Below, piece after piece: positions 45,847 through 56,835 of a stretch of DNA of 64,000 nt. Source of the DNA: Dactylonectria macrodidyma. Lineage: Eukaryota > Ascomycota > Sordariomycetes > Hypocreales > Nectriaceae. Both the position numbers and the translations under genes were made by a program. The notes beneath the pieces were generated by a model. The model did not search any database and was not told where the DNA came from. It was given only the letters and a program-made list of their open reading frames with translations. The first letter of the stretch is position 1, and every line of letters begins with the position of its first letter. The stretch spans positions 496,001-560,000 of the forward strand of contig JAGMUV010000016.1 of NCBI GenBank assembly GCA_020744425.1. The letters run 5' to 3'.

Positions 45847-46188
45847 CTACAGGTATCTAGGAGCCGCCGTGAGCAAGAGGCCGATAGCACCTACAGACCA
45901 GATATCAAGCCTACAGGTGCCATGGATTAAATTTGAAGGGCAGATAGATGCCTGTTTAAACTGAGGTTGGTCGTAGAGGTTATTAGTGTGGACGAAAGTA
46001 GGAGATGGTGTGTTCAGTGCTTGGGAAGAATGGAGTGACCGAGAAAGCCTTGGGTAAGGGCAAGATGGGTGAACTATCCTAAGGCAAATAGGAGGCTGAG
46101 TCTCCACTTTGCAATGAGAAATGGTCCAGGGCCCTCTAATTGAGAGTCCTCTTTCAAGTGAAAGGGGATTGACAGGGGGATGGACCAA
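45847..46188 (-). pseudogene. Possible protein-kinase fragment
   Basis: The minus-strand frame contains CRLDIWSVGAIGLLLTA, like kinase subdomain IX (D-x-W-S-x-G). The surroundings do not show the other kinase motifs, and stops follow quickly. The 3' side runs towards the Tc1 insertion. Weak evidence. Confidence 0.25.
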
Positions 46189-46758
46189 TAAGAGGACATG
46201 AAATTGCCCTTTTAATAAAAAAGTGAGAGCCCATAGGGATGTAGTATGCTTGTGTGATCAACTTGTCCAATGATCCCGACTACGTGGGAGTCAAGCTCAA
46301 GATCCTACACGAAGGCGATCCAGGAAGGGTAGCGGAGTCGTTAGGGAGTCTTTTCCGGAAAACACAACAGCTATTGCGGGAACATATGCAAGAACAAAAT
46401 CTGATCAAGAAACAACAACCCTGGTGACAACTCATTCAGGGATAATCACCGTCATGTACGTCATGTATCCTGTGTATGTTTTTTCCCCAATTCTGTCAAG
46501 AAATATAGTTACAGTACATGCTCATGAGTGTATGTCTTACATGTGAGGTGCACCCAGTGGGGCTAGAACAAAAACAAAGATATAAATAAAACACCTAAAA
46601 TATGTGCGCGTACGTGCTGTAGGATGCGTTGTCATGGTATCATGTTATTATGTATGTAAGGAAGCAAAGTGGTATGACCGAGCTGCTGACCGACTGTGCT
46701 TGACACATTGGGATGTCATGCCTGTGACTCATCGGAGGTCGGCCGGTACGAGGCAATG

Positions 46759-47750
46759 CTAAGGGGTATTGAGGTGGTAAGAATTGATGCTAGCGTTCCT
46801 CCAAGGCTTCTGGGCTGGGCTGGGAGGTGTGGCGTTGACAAAGTCGGCAAAGTCAAAGCCCTGGTCTGGGGTAGTGGGAAAGAGGTTGCCGTCACCAGGA
46901 GTCACGATCGACGAGAGCAAGTCCAGCTTGCTGTTCTTCTGAGGGGGGGTCGAAGGGGGTCCTGTCAGAGGTGACAATCGCATGTTGGCGGCGTTGAAAG
47001 AGTGGACGGTCAGAAAGTCGTCGTCATCCGAGGGGGCAGCTAAGTTGAGCGGGGTGAGCCCGCTGTTCAAGAGGCGCAGCTGGAAGGAGCTATCCTGGTC
47101 AACTGGGGTGAAGTGCTGCTGGCGGCAAGGCTTGATCGGGGACGGTTGAGCCCGCCCTTGACTATCCTTCCAAAAAGAATGGTAACCGACGGAGTTGTGA
47201 GTGGTTGGGGAGAGGCGGAAACGTTTGCTGGGACTGGATGGGTTGTTTTCGAAGGACCTAAAGTAAGTGCGCTTGCGGTGACTGGTGCCCTTGTTGTGGG
47301 AGCCGACGGCATTCGAGAACAGGTCCGGTTTGAGGGGCAAGCTCATGAGGGTGTCGGAGTACGGAAGGCCGGAGGTAGAAAAAGCAGAGTCGGAAAGGGT
47401 GTCGCCTTCAGCGAGGCGCTTCTGTCGTATCTCCTCTTCGAAATTCCGTTCTATGGTGTCGAGCGTGAGGCCTTCCAAGCCATGCTTGGTCTTGAACCGG
47501 GCGAGGGCGAGGAGGCTCTGCAAGCGGCGAGCAAGCTAGGGGTTGAAAATAGAATGGGTTAGCATTCATGTCGTTTCTTTCTTCCTGACACCCATCACCA
47601 ACCTTGGAAGAAGTGAATGCCTGTTGATAATAACGACAATGATGGAGTTGAGGGATGGTAGGTTTGCATCCTTGAGCTTACCTTGGTCAGTTCTGCACGC
47701 TTGAGGATACCATCGACGATATCGTCCGGCTTCTTCCGCAGCGAGGTCAT
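46759..47750 (-). CDS. Whi5/Nrm1-type G1/S transcriptional repressor, 281 aa
   Basis: Exons 47750-47682 and 47535-46759; the 146-nt intron begins GTAAGC and ends CCCTAG, and the model is in frame. The spliced N-terminus reads KRAELTK/LARRLQSLLALARFKTKH, then GLEGLTLDTIERNFEEE. This is the conserved Whi5/Nrm1 domain that binds SBF/MBF. The rest is Ser/Pro-rich with many SP/TP sites (PSSPSKR, STPPQ, TPGDGN, TPPSP), as expected of a CDK target. The role would be to hold G1/S transcription off until CDK phosphorylation. Nuclear. The intron falls inside the domain, which supports the join. Confidence 0.75.
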
Positions 47751-48238
47751 GGCCTCATGCTTGTCTGGCTCCTACTGTGCAGCTCTTGTTCTTTGTGCCA
47801 TCCCTCTATTTCTGGTCGAATCGATGATGGTCGACGGGCGTTTCGGGGGAATTGGGTTGTCGAGATGGATAAAGGGTCAAGGTCTGGGTTGATCCAAAGT
47901 GCTGGAACCAAAATGGGAAAGGGGTAGATTGAATGGCTGATCGACAAGCACAGATTGGTGGATTAAATTCGGATCCGACCGGATCAAATATATGGGGAAG
48001 AGACCCGAAACAAATTCTGTTGGTTCGTCTGGCTTCGTACTGTATCAGCCGGCTAGTTCAAGTTCGGATACCAGGGATTGCGGCTGAACGCGACACATGA
48101 TTCTGGTACATAGAGCAAATTTGATAGGCCGGCCCGCCATTACCTGAGCGGGTGACCCCGCATAACTGTCGTCCGACTGATTTCCCCCATCTCCCTTCGG
48201 CTTCAGACAAGGCTGCGTTCCGCTTCTCATCATATAAT

Positions 48239-48706
48239 ATGTCGCCATCTGACAGTGATGTGATCTATCTAGGCACAATAACCCATCGGAATGGGTCTCT
48301 TGCGCTTGCTTGTCCCACGACTGCGGCCGCCGACCGAACCGACAACCATACCCACCGAGCAAAACGTCTACGTGTGTCGGACAGCCGCCGCCGCCACGAC
48401 CGACCGATTATCCCCGTCGAGATCAGAAACAAATATGTTGCCTTAGGTTGGGTACAGAACTGGGATAAGTCAACCACCCCGCCGGTCGTGTTTGGGTTCT
48501 TTGATCGAGCTGGCCGCTTCCGTCGCCGGAGGGGACATGAAGGACCTGACTCCGCAATGGAGGGTCCTTTATCTGTGCCCATTGCTCACGACAAAGTTCA
48601 ATACCGCCCGCGCTTTCAGGGAATGTCGGAAAAGCAAGTTCGAGACGAGCTGTCGCGATGTTTGATCCAGAAGGCTGGGCCATGTTTAGGACCTGGCGAA
48701 ATATGA
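48239..48706 (+). CDS. Hypothetical protein, 155 aa
   Basis: ATG in good context behind an AT-rich leader, head to head with the Whi5-like gene (about 490 bp between starts). The protein reads MSPSDSDVIYLGTITHRNGS, then a basic stretch (RAKRLRVSDSRRRHDRP), then VALGWVQNWDKSTTPPVVFG and a basic RRRRGHEG. No family recognised. A second frame from 48658 could be a 3' exon (RTWRNMSRPSYRDGMNLKTL), but no good splice signal joins them. Confidence 0.35.
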   Translation: MSPSDSDVIYLGTITHRNGSLALACPTTAAADRTDNHTHRAKRLRVSDSRRRHDRPIIPVEIRNKYVALGWVQNWDKSTTPPVVFGFFDRAGRFRRRRGHEGPDSAMEGPLSVPIAHDKVQYRPRFQGMSEKQVRDELSRCLIQKAGPCLGPGEI

Positions 48707-48930
48707 GTCGGCCGTCGTATCGAGACGGAATGAACCTAAAAACGCTGGTACGTGAGAGGAATGGCCAGTATCGGATTCTCATGGCGGCAAATTTCACTGC
48801 TCTCCTGCCTAAGCAAGGTCTAGAAAGGTTGGCTCGTTCTGGGTCGGTCTGCCGCCTGCCCAGGCATGAAGGGCAGCCTGATGATCGACTCTCATCTTTG
48901 AGATCAGTCGAGTCTGTTGATCACATATGA

Positions 48931-50060
48931 GCTTTCCCTCAAGTAGGCAGATTTGAGTGGCCGTGTTTGGTTCGCACTAGTGGGCACACCTCCCCTTGTT
49001 CCCGGGCGGAATAGACTGGTGTGTGTGTGCACGGCCGTTCCTTGTACTGTGCCTCAACATTCACAGCATTCACAGAGTTGTGCAGTGAGGGTGCCTCTTC
49101 GAAGGGCACATGTTGGACTGGTTCTGTTCCTGGTCGCCTGGTATCGAGTATTATTATTTTCGCCTGGTGCCAAACCTTCCAATTTCACATGAACTCTCTA
49201 CAGCCGGACCGGCGACTTCTAACATAAATAAGAAGTCAGAAAAGTCTCCTCGCAAGACCTCTCGGATACAGGTGCCAATCCAGAAAGGCCGTCATGGAGG
49301 AACCAGTTGGATGCTCGGTGCAGATGGTCACCTTTTTTCTTTTAGAGGCGATTGTTCTGTTACTGCATCACAATTTGTACCACGAATGTGTCGGAATTTC
49401 TTCCCAGGTAACAATACCTAAATCACCCCGTCATAACTACCGTCAGTGAATAAGAACGGGATTCGGCAATGTCCATTTCACGGTGTCGCTGAAGTAGTCT
49501 TCGCCGACGTCGCGGGTCACTCTCGAGTGACGCGGTCAGCACGCGCCCGCGGCCCCTGTGTTCGCGCCCTGCCACCCTACATCGGTGATGGGTGTTGTGT
49601 GTCGGATTTCGCTTGTGTTTGGGCAGACTTCTCCAGTAAGATCACGTCTGGCTAACGACACCCTTGTCGATTTTCAGGAACTAGTACGCATCTGTTTTAA
49701 ACGGGAGAGGCAAGCTGGCTTGCGCATAGCGCCTTGAGGAACGAAGTTGGCTAAGGCGGTTTACAAGGTGCTTTTACAACATTGGCCAAGAGCCTGCTGT
49801 GGAGATCTTCGCAAAAGCTGCCCCCAAGGCTGCGTGGGGCTTCAGTGAATCCTAACCATGCTGTGGCGTGGCGGAGTCGCGCTAGGATCCCCTGCGGAGC
49901 TAGCTAAAGCTGCGGATGGGCTGTCTTGGGAGAGATCGTCTATGTCTCGAGTTGCCTTACATTTCAGGCGGCAATTGGGACCCCGCTTGAACAGGTCCCT
50001 GACACCCTGGCCCACAAACAGCGACACTAATAGCTACCCCGCTCTGAACTAGAGCTTTCC
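48931..50060. other. Intergenic DNA upstream of ric8
   Basis: No gene supported. Contains GCGAC/GCGGGT-rich stretches near 49500-49560 and the ric8 promoter at its right end. Confidence 0.4.
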
Positions 50061-51540
50061 ATGAACATGAGTGAGATGGATATCCTGAAGAAGCTCGAGA
50101 CAGAGGTTGGCTCGTCTCGCGATGCAGCCCTCGAACAATTTCTCAACCTCACCAGACGCCGCGAAGAGCATGATCACACCATCTTGCGAGAGAGCATCGC
50201 CATCATCGGCCGCTGCGCGTTCGAGGCGCCGAATGTCTCACCAGCCACTCGCCACTTGGCGTTGCGATGCATAAACAACGTCTTTTGCCTGTCGCCGCCG
50301 ACGAGACAATTGTTCGTCGATTCAGGTTTCCCCGAAGCATTACTTGAGCTCATGCAGGTGAGTGACAATATCCCATTAGACTCTTGAGGCTCCTTCATGT
50401 GACTGATACCTGTGAGCAGAGCAATGACGCCGACGATGTATCCCTCTCGATGAGATTAATGCTCCTTTGCTCGGTCGACACAACTCTCGACCTCACGCCG
50501 CATTTTGAAGGTGGAAATCTTGCACAGATTATCAATATTGTTGGTGCTTCCCATCCATTATAACCCTTGAAAAGCTTTCTAACATTTTCCATTCTTCCAG
50601 AACATCTCTCATCATGCGAGAGATGCTTTCGAACCATCGTTGGTGCCGACCTTGAATCTCCTCAGCACCCTCGGGGCCAACCGGAAATACGAATCTCAGA
50701 CATACCGATTCTTAGACTCTCTACCTCCTATACTCGAGACGCTTAAGAAAGCCGCCATCCCGTCGCCACCCCTGAGCCCTCTGGTGTCGCTCCTCATCAG
50801 CTCCCTTCTCGCAATTCCCTTTGACCAAGAACTCCCAAGCTCCATCGTGGACAAATTGGTGGACATTCTGGACCTGGCTCTTCCAACCAACCTGGACAAC
50901 GGAGAAGATGCGGACAGCACGGTCTCGCCACTCATGGCACTGCTGCTCCGAACCACTAGCCAGCCCGGGACAAAGCTCCGCCTCCGTGCACGCATGATAG
51001 CGTCCGACCACGACCGCACGACTGTACTAGGCCGGGGCGACTCTCTCCCACACAGATTGATCAGACTCAGCGCAGAAATCACGGCCCCGAACCTCAAACA
51101 GCTCGCTGCCTTGCTCCTCTTCAAACTCTCCGATGAGGACCCTAGACAGCTTATCACCAACGTGGGATATGGGTACGGCGTGGGCATTTTACAATCAACG
51201 AACACGCCATTCTCGCCAGAAGACTTAGAGACTGGACAGATGGCCATGGGAAGGTCTAATGTCAATCCCATCACCGGCCAAATGGTAGCTGCAGAGACCG
51301 CGGCCTCCCAACCCGATCTAGCTGAAATGACGCAAGAGGAGAAGGAGCGTGAGGCGGAGAGGCTATTTGTCCTGTTTGAGAGGTCAGTGTCCCTTCATCC
51401 CCAGGTCATACAAGGCTACTGACTCTTTTCACTCCAGGCTGAGAGGGACGGGTGTGGTGAACATCGAGAACCCTGCAGCGAGGAGATCAGGCCATGTTGA
51501 GGAGCTCCATGATGATTCCAGTGATGACACGAACAGGTAG
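50061..51540 (+). CDS. ric8: Ric8/synembryn guanine-nucleotide exchange factor for G-alpha, 433 aa
   Basis: Exons 50061-50357, 50420-50539, 50601-51382 and 51438-51540, with introns of 62, 61 and 55 nt, all in frame. The protein is an all-helical armadillo-like fold: it starts MNMSEMDILKKLETEV, with CINNVFCLSPPTRQLFVDSG in exon 1 and LSMRLMLLCSVDTTLDLTPH in exon 2. The C-terminal signature ITNVGYGYGVGILQSTNTPF and NVNPITGQMVAAE is Ric8-like. Ric8 acts in the cytosol as exchange factor and chaperone of heterotrimeric G-alpha subunits and controls growth and conidiation in fungi. The C-terminus (VVNIENPAARRSGHVEELHD) is short and acidic. Length is a little under the Neurospora protein as I remember it. 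Confidence 0.88.
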
Positions 51541-52066
51541 TAGTTGATGTTAGGGGATGGCGTGCTGAAAGGCTAGCTGGCTGACCACTGTGGTGTGCAC
51601 ATTCAAAGGGTCTTACTGGTATTCAAGTAGTGTGTCAAAAGGCTGAGCTCTTGAATCTACTTCTTGTTTTGACTATCTTCATATCTTCATTCCCTTCCCT
51701 GTAACCTTCATGCCCCCCTTGCTAAACATCATCGTCACAACTGGATATAGAACTGGCCAAGGTAGGATCTCCCTTTACGAATACTGCGCCGAGATATCAC
51801 TGTTTATATACGAGATGCGATGCCCTAACCGCTTTAACTAATCAAGGGTTGTCCTAGAAATGGACACGTCAGTCGCACAAAACCGAGAAAGCGGAGTGGG
51901 ATAATACAGTTTTGCGAAGCGCCTCGGAGTTCAATTTGTGTAGCTAAAAGAAGGCAAGACTGGCGATGAAGACATAACCAGCCCTCGGAGAACAGAAAGA
52001 CGTCTGCAAGGAGCGACATCGGGCTCCCCGCCGGCCGAAACGGGGGGACCTGGAACCAGACTGCAC

Positions 52067-52100
<34 letters not shown>

Positions 52101-52211
52101 CGACCTCCACTACCAAATCTCCGTTCCATCCAGTCTTGCAAGTCAATTGATGTCAGCTCTGAGCTAATCATGGGAATAACAAGGGGTGGAAGCAGACCAC
52201 GGTACGCACAA
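51541..52211. other. Spacer between ric8 and the small Gly-rich gene
   Basis: Convergent 3' regions. Contains a (CA)n run (52063-52100). A tRNA-like D-arm at 51815-51845 was examined and rejected. Confidence 0.4.
52063..52100. repeat. (CA)n microsatellite
   Basis: About 18 CA units with one G interruption. Confidence 0.9.
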
Positions 52212-52382
52212 TCAGATGGGCTTGGTGTCAGCGAGGTTATCGTCAATGATTATGTCCCCGATGGTGCCGCCGTGGCCGTTCTGGCCGGTGGGGTTGCCAC
52301 CGGCGGGGTTGGTCCCGCCGGAGCCGCCACTGGGAGCGCCGCCGCCGCTACCGGTGTTGGGGTTGCCGCCGCCGCTAGACAT
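52212..52382 (-). CDS. Small glycine-rich protein, 56 aa
   Basis: A complete 57-codon ORF on the minus strand from ATG 52382 to TGA 52212. The first two-thirds are repeats of Gly with Asn, Pro, Ser and Thr (MSSGGGNPNTGSGGGAPSGG, then NPAGGNPTGQNGHGG). The end is non-repetitive, IGDIIIDDNLADTKPI. The ATG sits in a good context (AGCGACAATGTCT). It is preceded by a leader of about 130 nt without upstream ATGs near the start and by a TATA box. Third codon positions are nearly all G or C, as in highly expressed fungal genes. Unknown family. It resembles small disordered stress or spore proteins by composition only. Confidence 0.6.
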   Translation of the reverse strand: MSSGGGNPNTGSGGGAPSGGSGGTNPAGGNPTGQNGHGGTIGDIIIDDNLADTKPI

Positions 52383-52510
52383 TGTCGCTGGGATGTGTTG
52401 GGGGTTGCTTAGTTTGGTGTGTTCTTATGAGTTGTTTGCCGAGTGGAGTTGCGATGATGAGCTTTGTGGAGGACAAGAAGATCGAGGGAGAATCATGGGA
52501 GGCAAAGGCT

Positions 52511-52517
52511 CTTTATA
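52511..52517 (-). promoter_or_regulatory. TATA box of the small Gly-rich gene
   Basis: TATAAAG on the minus strand, 129 bp before the ATG. Confidence 0.5.
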
Positions 52518-52639
52518 GACCTGAATCAATACTCGTAGCGCACAGGCTGCTAGTCTGGATTCGGGGATATGGGATCTCTGCGTCTGTGTATACGCGCCTG
52601 GGCCATGCTATGAGACATTCTATCGGTGATAAGCCATCT

Positions 52640-54012
52640 TAGGCGGCATCCCCAAGGTGCAGAAAGCGCTGAGCCATAGAGCAGGTGATGAACTTTAAGC
52701 GAGGAGAGCACAGGAGCTGAAGCTGGGCCGGCATTACCGGCTCTGGCTGCAACTGGGCAACTTGCATCAGACCAACCGATGACTCATGGGTAAACTGCAC
52801 ATCAGGCAAGAAAATGCCGTTTGTACAAGGGTGAGTGAGGAATTGGGGCCAGGGCCAGCCTTGAACAGGCAACATAGTCCGGGCGCAATTGTGGTACACT
52901 ATCATTCACAAAAATGGCACCAAACTGGCTGTTAGAAAGTGAACGAGGAGGGGCTTTCCGACATGTCTGCACATGCATGTACATACTCGCAGCTCCTGTC
53001 GTTGTTCGCATTTCTCTCCCTCACCTCAGGCCACTCGGCTCGGCGCGGCACAAGCGAGTTAAATGTGTGTTGAACCAGTTGGCAAAGTGGAACGCTCCAA
53101 CAAGATCCTATCAACAATAAGGCATGCTGCCTAGCATGCATTGTCAAAAGAAACACACCATCTGGCTGGCTGCCTTGCCATCTAAGGAGGTGCGATCCGA
53201 AGTCCTTCCCTCCCCGTTGGCTCTGCCTGGCAGTGCTGAATACGTGCACGAAATGAGACGCTCGTTCTTTCATGACAAACGCTACGTGATACCCAAGGCT
53301 TAATGCATAAGACATAACCAAAGAGAGCAGAATGCCGCAGTCCGCTCTCCGCTGCAGGAATGAGCCCAATACACAACGCCGTCCGTGCTGTACCAACACC
53401 CCTCAGAGGCATAACTAACCAGATCCCCATTTAGCAATCGGCGGCCTGTCCTGTACCAAGTAACAAGCGACTGCCGCATGAGGGCAATCAAGCAGTGCTT
53501 CCATCGCAGGCCGGAGCGATGGTTGTTGATTTCGTTCAAGGCAAAGTCACAATCAAAGTCACGTGAAAGCTGTGTCGGGGTTTTGTGTCCCGCAGCGGGT
53601 TGCGAGGAGCTGCGCCACGATTGGCCAATCGTGCTTTATGACTCGACGGGGGGGGGAGTTGGTGGGTGTGGAGACGGCTCCTCTTACTGTTGACCCTTGC
53701 AAAGTCATAACCCCTCGCCCTTGCACAATTTCCCTACCCCACTGTCGTAGATAAAAGCTATGAAACGATGTGCCTGTGCCTCTTTGTCCATGCTCGCAAC
53801 ACGGCTAGGCCCAATAAGGTGTTCCTTGTTAGTCGTGCATACAGCATTGCATCGAATCGGGCCCAATGCGCCCTAAAGGTTGGCTGCAAGTACTTTTGAA
53901 CGGCTGGCAGCGCTGACGCTCGGCTGTTAGCGGGGGCTAATCACCCCTGCCTCAGGAGCCATAATCGGATCCCCCAAGTGGTGTGGTAAGCTGATCCAAT
54001 AACCCCTGTTCC
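52640..54012. other. Intergenic DNA
   Basis: No gene supported. Contains a G run at 53647-53655. Frames are short and domain-free. Confidence 0.4.
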
Positions 54013-54141
54013 TCTGCGCAGGTATGATCATGCGCACATTTGAGCATGCTACATCTCTGCGCACACTCTTTCTCTGCGCGCACACTTGTCTATCTGCACA
54101 TATTATTCTCTGCGCAGAGGCCGCTCATTCTCTCTGCGCAA
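54013..54141 (+). repeat. Left GCGCA subterminal array
   Basis: Units include CTCTGCGCAGG, CATGCGCACAT, CTCTGCGCACAC, CTCTGCGCGCACAC, CTCTGCGCAGAGG and CTCTGCGCAATC. The array ends 15 bp before the ATG of the 384-aa gene and so overlaps its promoter. Confidence 0.75.
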
Positions 54142-54155
54142 TCGATCTTCACCTT

Positions 54156-55359
54156 ATGGCTGCGTTAGACAATACCATCGTTGCTGCGTTTGACACGTGC
54201 CTTCAAACGCCCCAGAAGGACGTAAACAAAGCGCCCACTACGCTTAGCAAGGCGTTGAGCGATGTGCACCACCCCAACTTGAGCCAGCTCCGCAAAACGT
54301 CGCCAAAGGCTTGGTTTAGATGGGTGATTGTGTCCAAGGAAAACCCGAACATTACCGGCCAAATTAACCAACTCGATATATCGAAGATCGATGAACTAGC
54401 CGGCAAGATTGAGAAACTCAAAGTGCACGAATCCGTGGATCAATTGTACCACCACACATTTCATACATCTGACCGTGGCCAAGCCCGCCGGAGTGAGTCT
54501 ACTACCAGGAGGTGGAAAAGACTTCTAGCTAACCTCATCAGAGGCCTACGGCTTTCCCTTGTATGAGGGCCGTCGCAAACGCCGTCGTCTTGAATCTCTT
54601 GACTCAGAGGAGCAACAGGAGCAACAGCACGAGGAGCAACGACAGCACGAGGCGCAACAGCACGAGGAGCGACAACCGCAGGAAGAGGAACAAGCGCAGC
54701 GCAGTTCGTTTGAGTTACTGGGATCAGCTCCCCGGCTAACCCCTCAGTACACAATATTCCCTTGCGGAGCGTTGTCAAATCATTGCGACGAAAACGTGCT
54801 AGACGTTTTGGATGCGATGGAAGCGAGCGAGATATATCCAAACCCTCAATCAGAGGCTAATGCTCGACAGGATAAGTCGCCAAAAGCTGATGTACTACCC
54901 TCGGTCTTTCCCCAAAGGACCTGTGATAGAATTGTCAAGAGGGGCAGCCAAGCCGGTATCACAGTGTCTTTAACAGATCCTTCTACTTCTACTCTGAACA
55001 TCGAAATCATCCGAGACAAAATGCCAGAACTAGCAGCTGATTTATTTGACAAGCGGGTTAGGTACGGTAAGACGAAAGCCGAATGGGTTGTGGAGTTTGA
55101 TGATGGCACAGATATGACTGTAACGGAGTGGAAGCTTGAACGTGTGGATGAATTGCGAATGCAACGAGTCCTCGGGAACTTTATCTCTATGGCTATCCAT
55201 AATGATCCGCAACGCATTTCCGAAAGGGACGTCGGCGACAGCCTGACGCGACGGTTAACTTTGAGTGCTGATGGCAACGCTCATTCACCCGGCCTGCTCC
55301 AGGTGATAACGGACGCAGCAGTCATGAGGCAGTTGGAAAATCAGCTAGGGTTAATGTGA
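54156..55359 (+). CDS. Unknown 384-aa protein of the GCGCA-array element
   Basis: Exons 54156-54492 and 54542-55359, with a 49-nt GT-AG intron containing GCTAAC, in frame. The N-terminal domain (about 1-112) starts MAALDNTIVAAFDTCLQTPQ and includes SPKAWFRWVIVSK and SKIDELAGKIEKLK. Next comes a basic patch (GRRKRRRLESL), likely a nuclear signal, then about 35 residues of Gln/Glu/His (EEQQEQQHEEQRQHEAQQHE). The C-terminal half (about 185-384) is ordered, with KAEWVVEFDDGTDMTVTEWK and RVDELRMQRVLGNFIS. No family or catalytic triad was recognised. Nuclear signal and flanking arrays suggest a DNA-binding protein that acts on those arrays. That is inference only. Confidence 0.65.
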
Positions 55360-55617
55360 CTGTTTGACGGTCCCCCCTTTAAGATAGAGCCAAAGCCCAT
55401 TTGTAACCCTCACTTGCCCAGTGGTGTTCGTTGTTTTCCATCCTTTATCTGCGGCCCTCCTCCATGCTGCACTCTCGCAGTCCTCCCATAACATCATCTG
55501 GCCCTTCCCCTCGAATGCGCCCCGGTATGTTACTAATTCGGCGGTCGCAAACTCGTTTTGGTCAAGAGGGCTAGGTTGGAGGTCCTGGATCATGGTAAGA
55601 ACGAGTTTCTCTCTCAA
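55351..55617 (-). pseudogene. Unknown ORF fragment convergent to the 384-aa gene
   Basis: The minus-strand frame reads REKLVLTMIQDLQPSPLDQN, then YRGAFEGKGQMMLWEDCESA and WLYLKGGTVKQSH. Upstream, the same frame continues (AKLFCSHRIDN, SNGIPTVPL) but is broken by a TGA and a TAG, so the 5' part is decayed or spliced. It overlaps the end of the 384-aa gene by 9 bp. Family unknown. Confidence 0.35.
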
Positions 55618-55947
55618 AGGGACGGTGGGAATACCATTGGATCAATTGTCTATCCTGTGCGAACAAAAAAGCTTAGCCTAGAAGCCTTCCTCGGAGTTGG
55701 AGAGGGACGAGCGGCGCATCTAGGCGAGAAAAGAGTCTGAAGAGCATGGCTCCTGGCGCCGGTATCACGATAAAGTTCGTCTTCTGGGCCGGGGCCGAGA
55801 AAGATTACGCATGTCTGAAGCATTCCTGCCCAAGGAACCCAAGTGGATCTCACGTGATGGGTGGTCATTCGATTGTGGAGAAGTTTTTTTGGCAAGACTG
55901 GAGAATGACAAAAACAAATGCGTCATGGGTGCACAGCCAGGAGGGGT

Positions 55948-56072
55948 TAGGTGTGCGCACACAGGCGGCTTAGTGTGCGCAGGCTTTTTATGTGCGCAGC
56001 TGTTTTGATGCGCATGCTATTTTGGTGCGCGCAGCTAGATATGCGCAGACTCTATGTGTACGCAGGCGCAGG
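55948..56072 (-). repeat. Right GCGCA subterminal array
   Basis: Read on the minus strand the units are CCTGCGCCTGCGTAC, GTCTGCGCATAT, AGCTGCGCGCACC, GCATGCGCATC, AGCTGCGCACAT, GCCTGCGCACAC and TGTGTGCGCACACC. Orientation is opposite to the left array. Confidence 0.75.
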
Positions 56073-56835
56073 AGATCAACCTGGAAAAGTGGGACACTTG
56101 GTATGCGGCAACTAGTTTCTTCCCATGTACTCCGTACCATGCAGGCCCATACATACCATACCATTGATCCGATCAGTTTGCAGGGGACCCCTTCGAGCCA
56201 CCCATCATGGCGAGCGATGTTCACTGTGTCACCACGGCATTTAGGTCGCACCCAAGGCCGCAGAAGCAAGGCAACATGTTGCATTCGCCGACATTGGGTA
56301 GTCTCCCGTGGGACCGTGAACAGGATCGGGATCGTCGACTGTCACTAACCTCTGACAAGTCATGCCGCAAAGCTCGAGACCAGAGACAACCATGACCGCC
56401 ATGTTCGAGCCCGGCCGATGGACCGTGCCATATGCAGCATTCAGCCTACGCCTCCTACGGCCCAACTCTATTGATCAATCCAAACTGCAGGGTTGTCAAC
56501 GTTGACGATCCTGCAAGCTAAATTACCGTATCCCCTCGGGGTCAGAGCCAGCCATGTGGCCGCGGCTTAGCTCTCCTATGTTGACTCATGCAGCCTGGCT
56601 GCTGCGGACCACGTTGTCCGAAAGCTGCAAGGGAGAAGGGGTCAGGACGGCGAGGGGTTGGCCCGAACTTGCCAAACAGACCTTGCGGTTGAAACTTTGA
56701 ACGCCATCGATCCAAGATGCGGCGGTCACTGGTCGGGCAAAGCTGGGATGTGAGGACGAAACTGCTGTTTAGTCCTTTGCAGAGCAGACGGCCAGGGTCT
56801 GGGTCTTCGAGCTTCCACCGGCCTATGATCGCGCC

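Larger units (their letters stand above)
54013..56072. mobile_element. Candidate undescribed element: gene flanked by inverted GCGCA arrays
   Basis: Two arrays of a CTGCGCA(C/G) motif, about seven copies each at roughly 15-20-bp spacing, lie at 54013-54141 and, in inverted order, 55948-56072. Between them are a complete spliced 384-aa gene and a decayed counter-strand ORF. The arrangement resembles the subterminal transposase-binding arrays of several DNA transposon groups. I see no clean TIR or target duplication, so the ends are approximate. GATC occurs just outside both arrays (near 53992 and 56074), but that is weak. Confidence 0.45.

Noticed and set aside
45847..46188. A complete protein kinase gene next to the Tc1 element
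   Set aside because: Only one subdomain-like motif (DIWSVG) is seen; no ATP loop or catalytic loop.
51765..51850. tRNA-like D-arm on the minus strand (TTAGTTAAAGCGGTTAGGGC)
   Set aside because: No pairing acceptor stem, no B-box GGTTCGANTCC and no convincing anticodon arm at the right distance.
52932..53399. 155-codon minus-strand ORF
   Set aside because: No recognisable domain, overlapping several equally long frames; likely chance.
53990..56090. GATC as a 4-bp target duplication of the GCGCA element
   Set aside because: Four bases recur too often by chance and lie at unequal distances from the arrays; kept only as a weak note.
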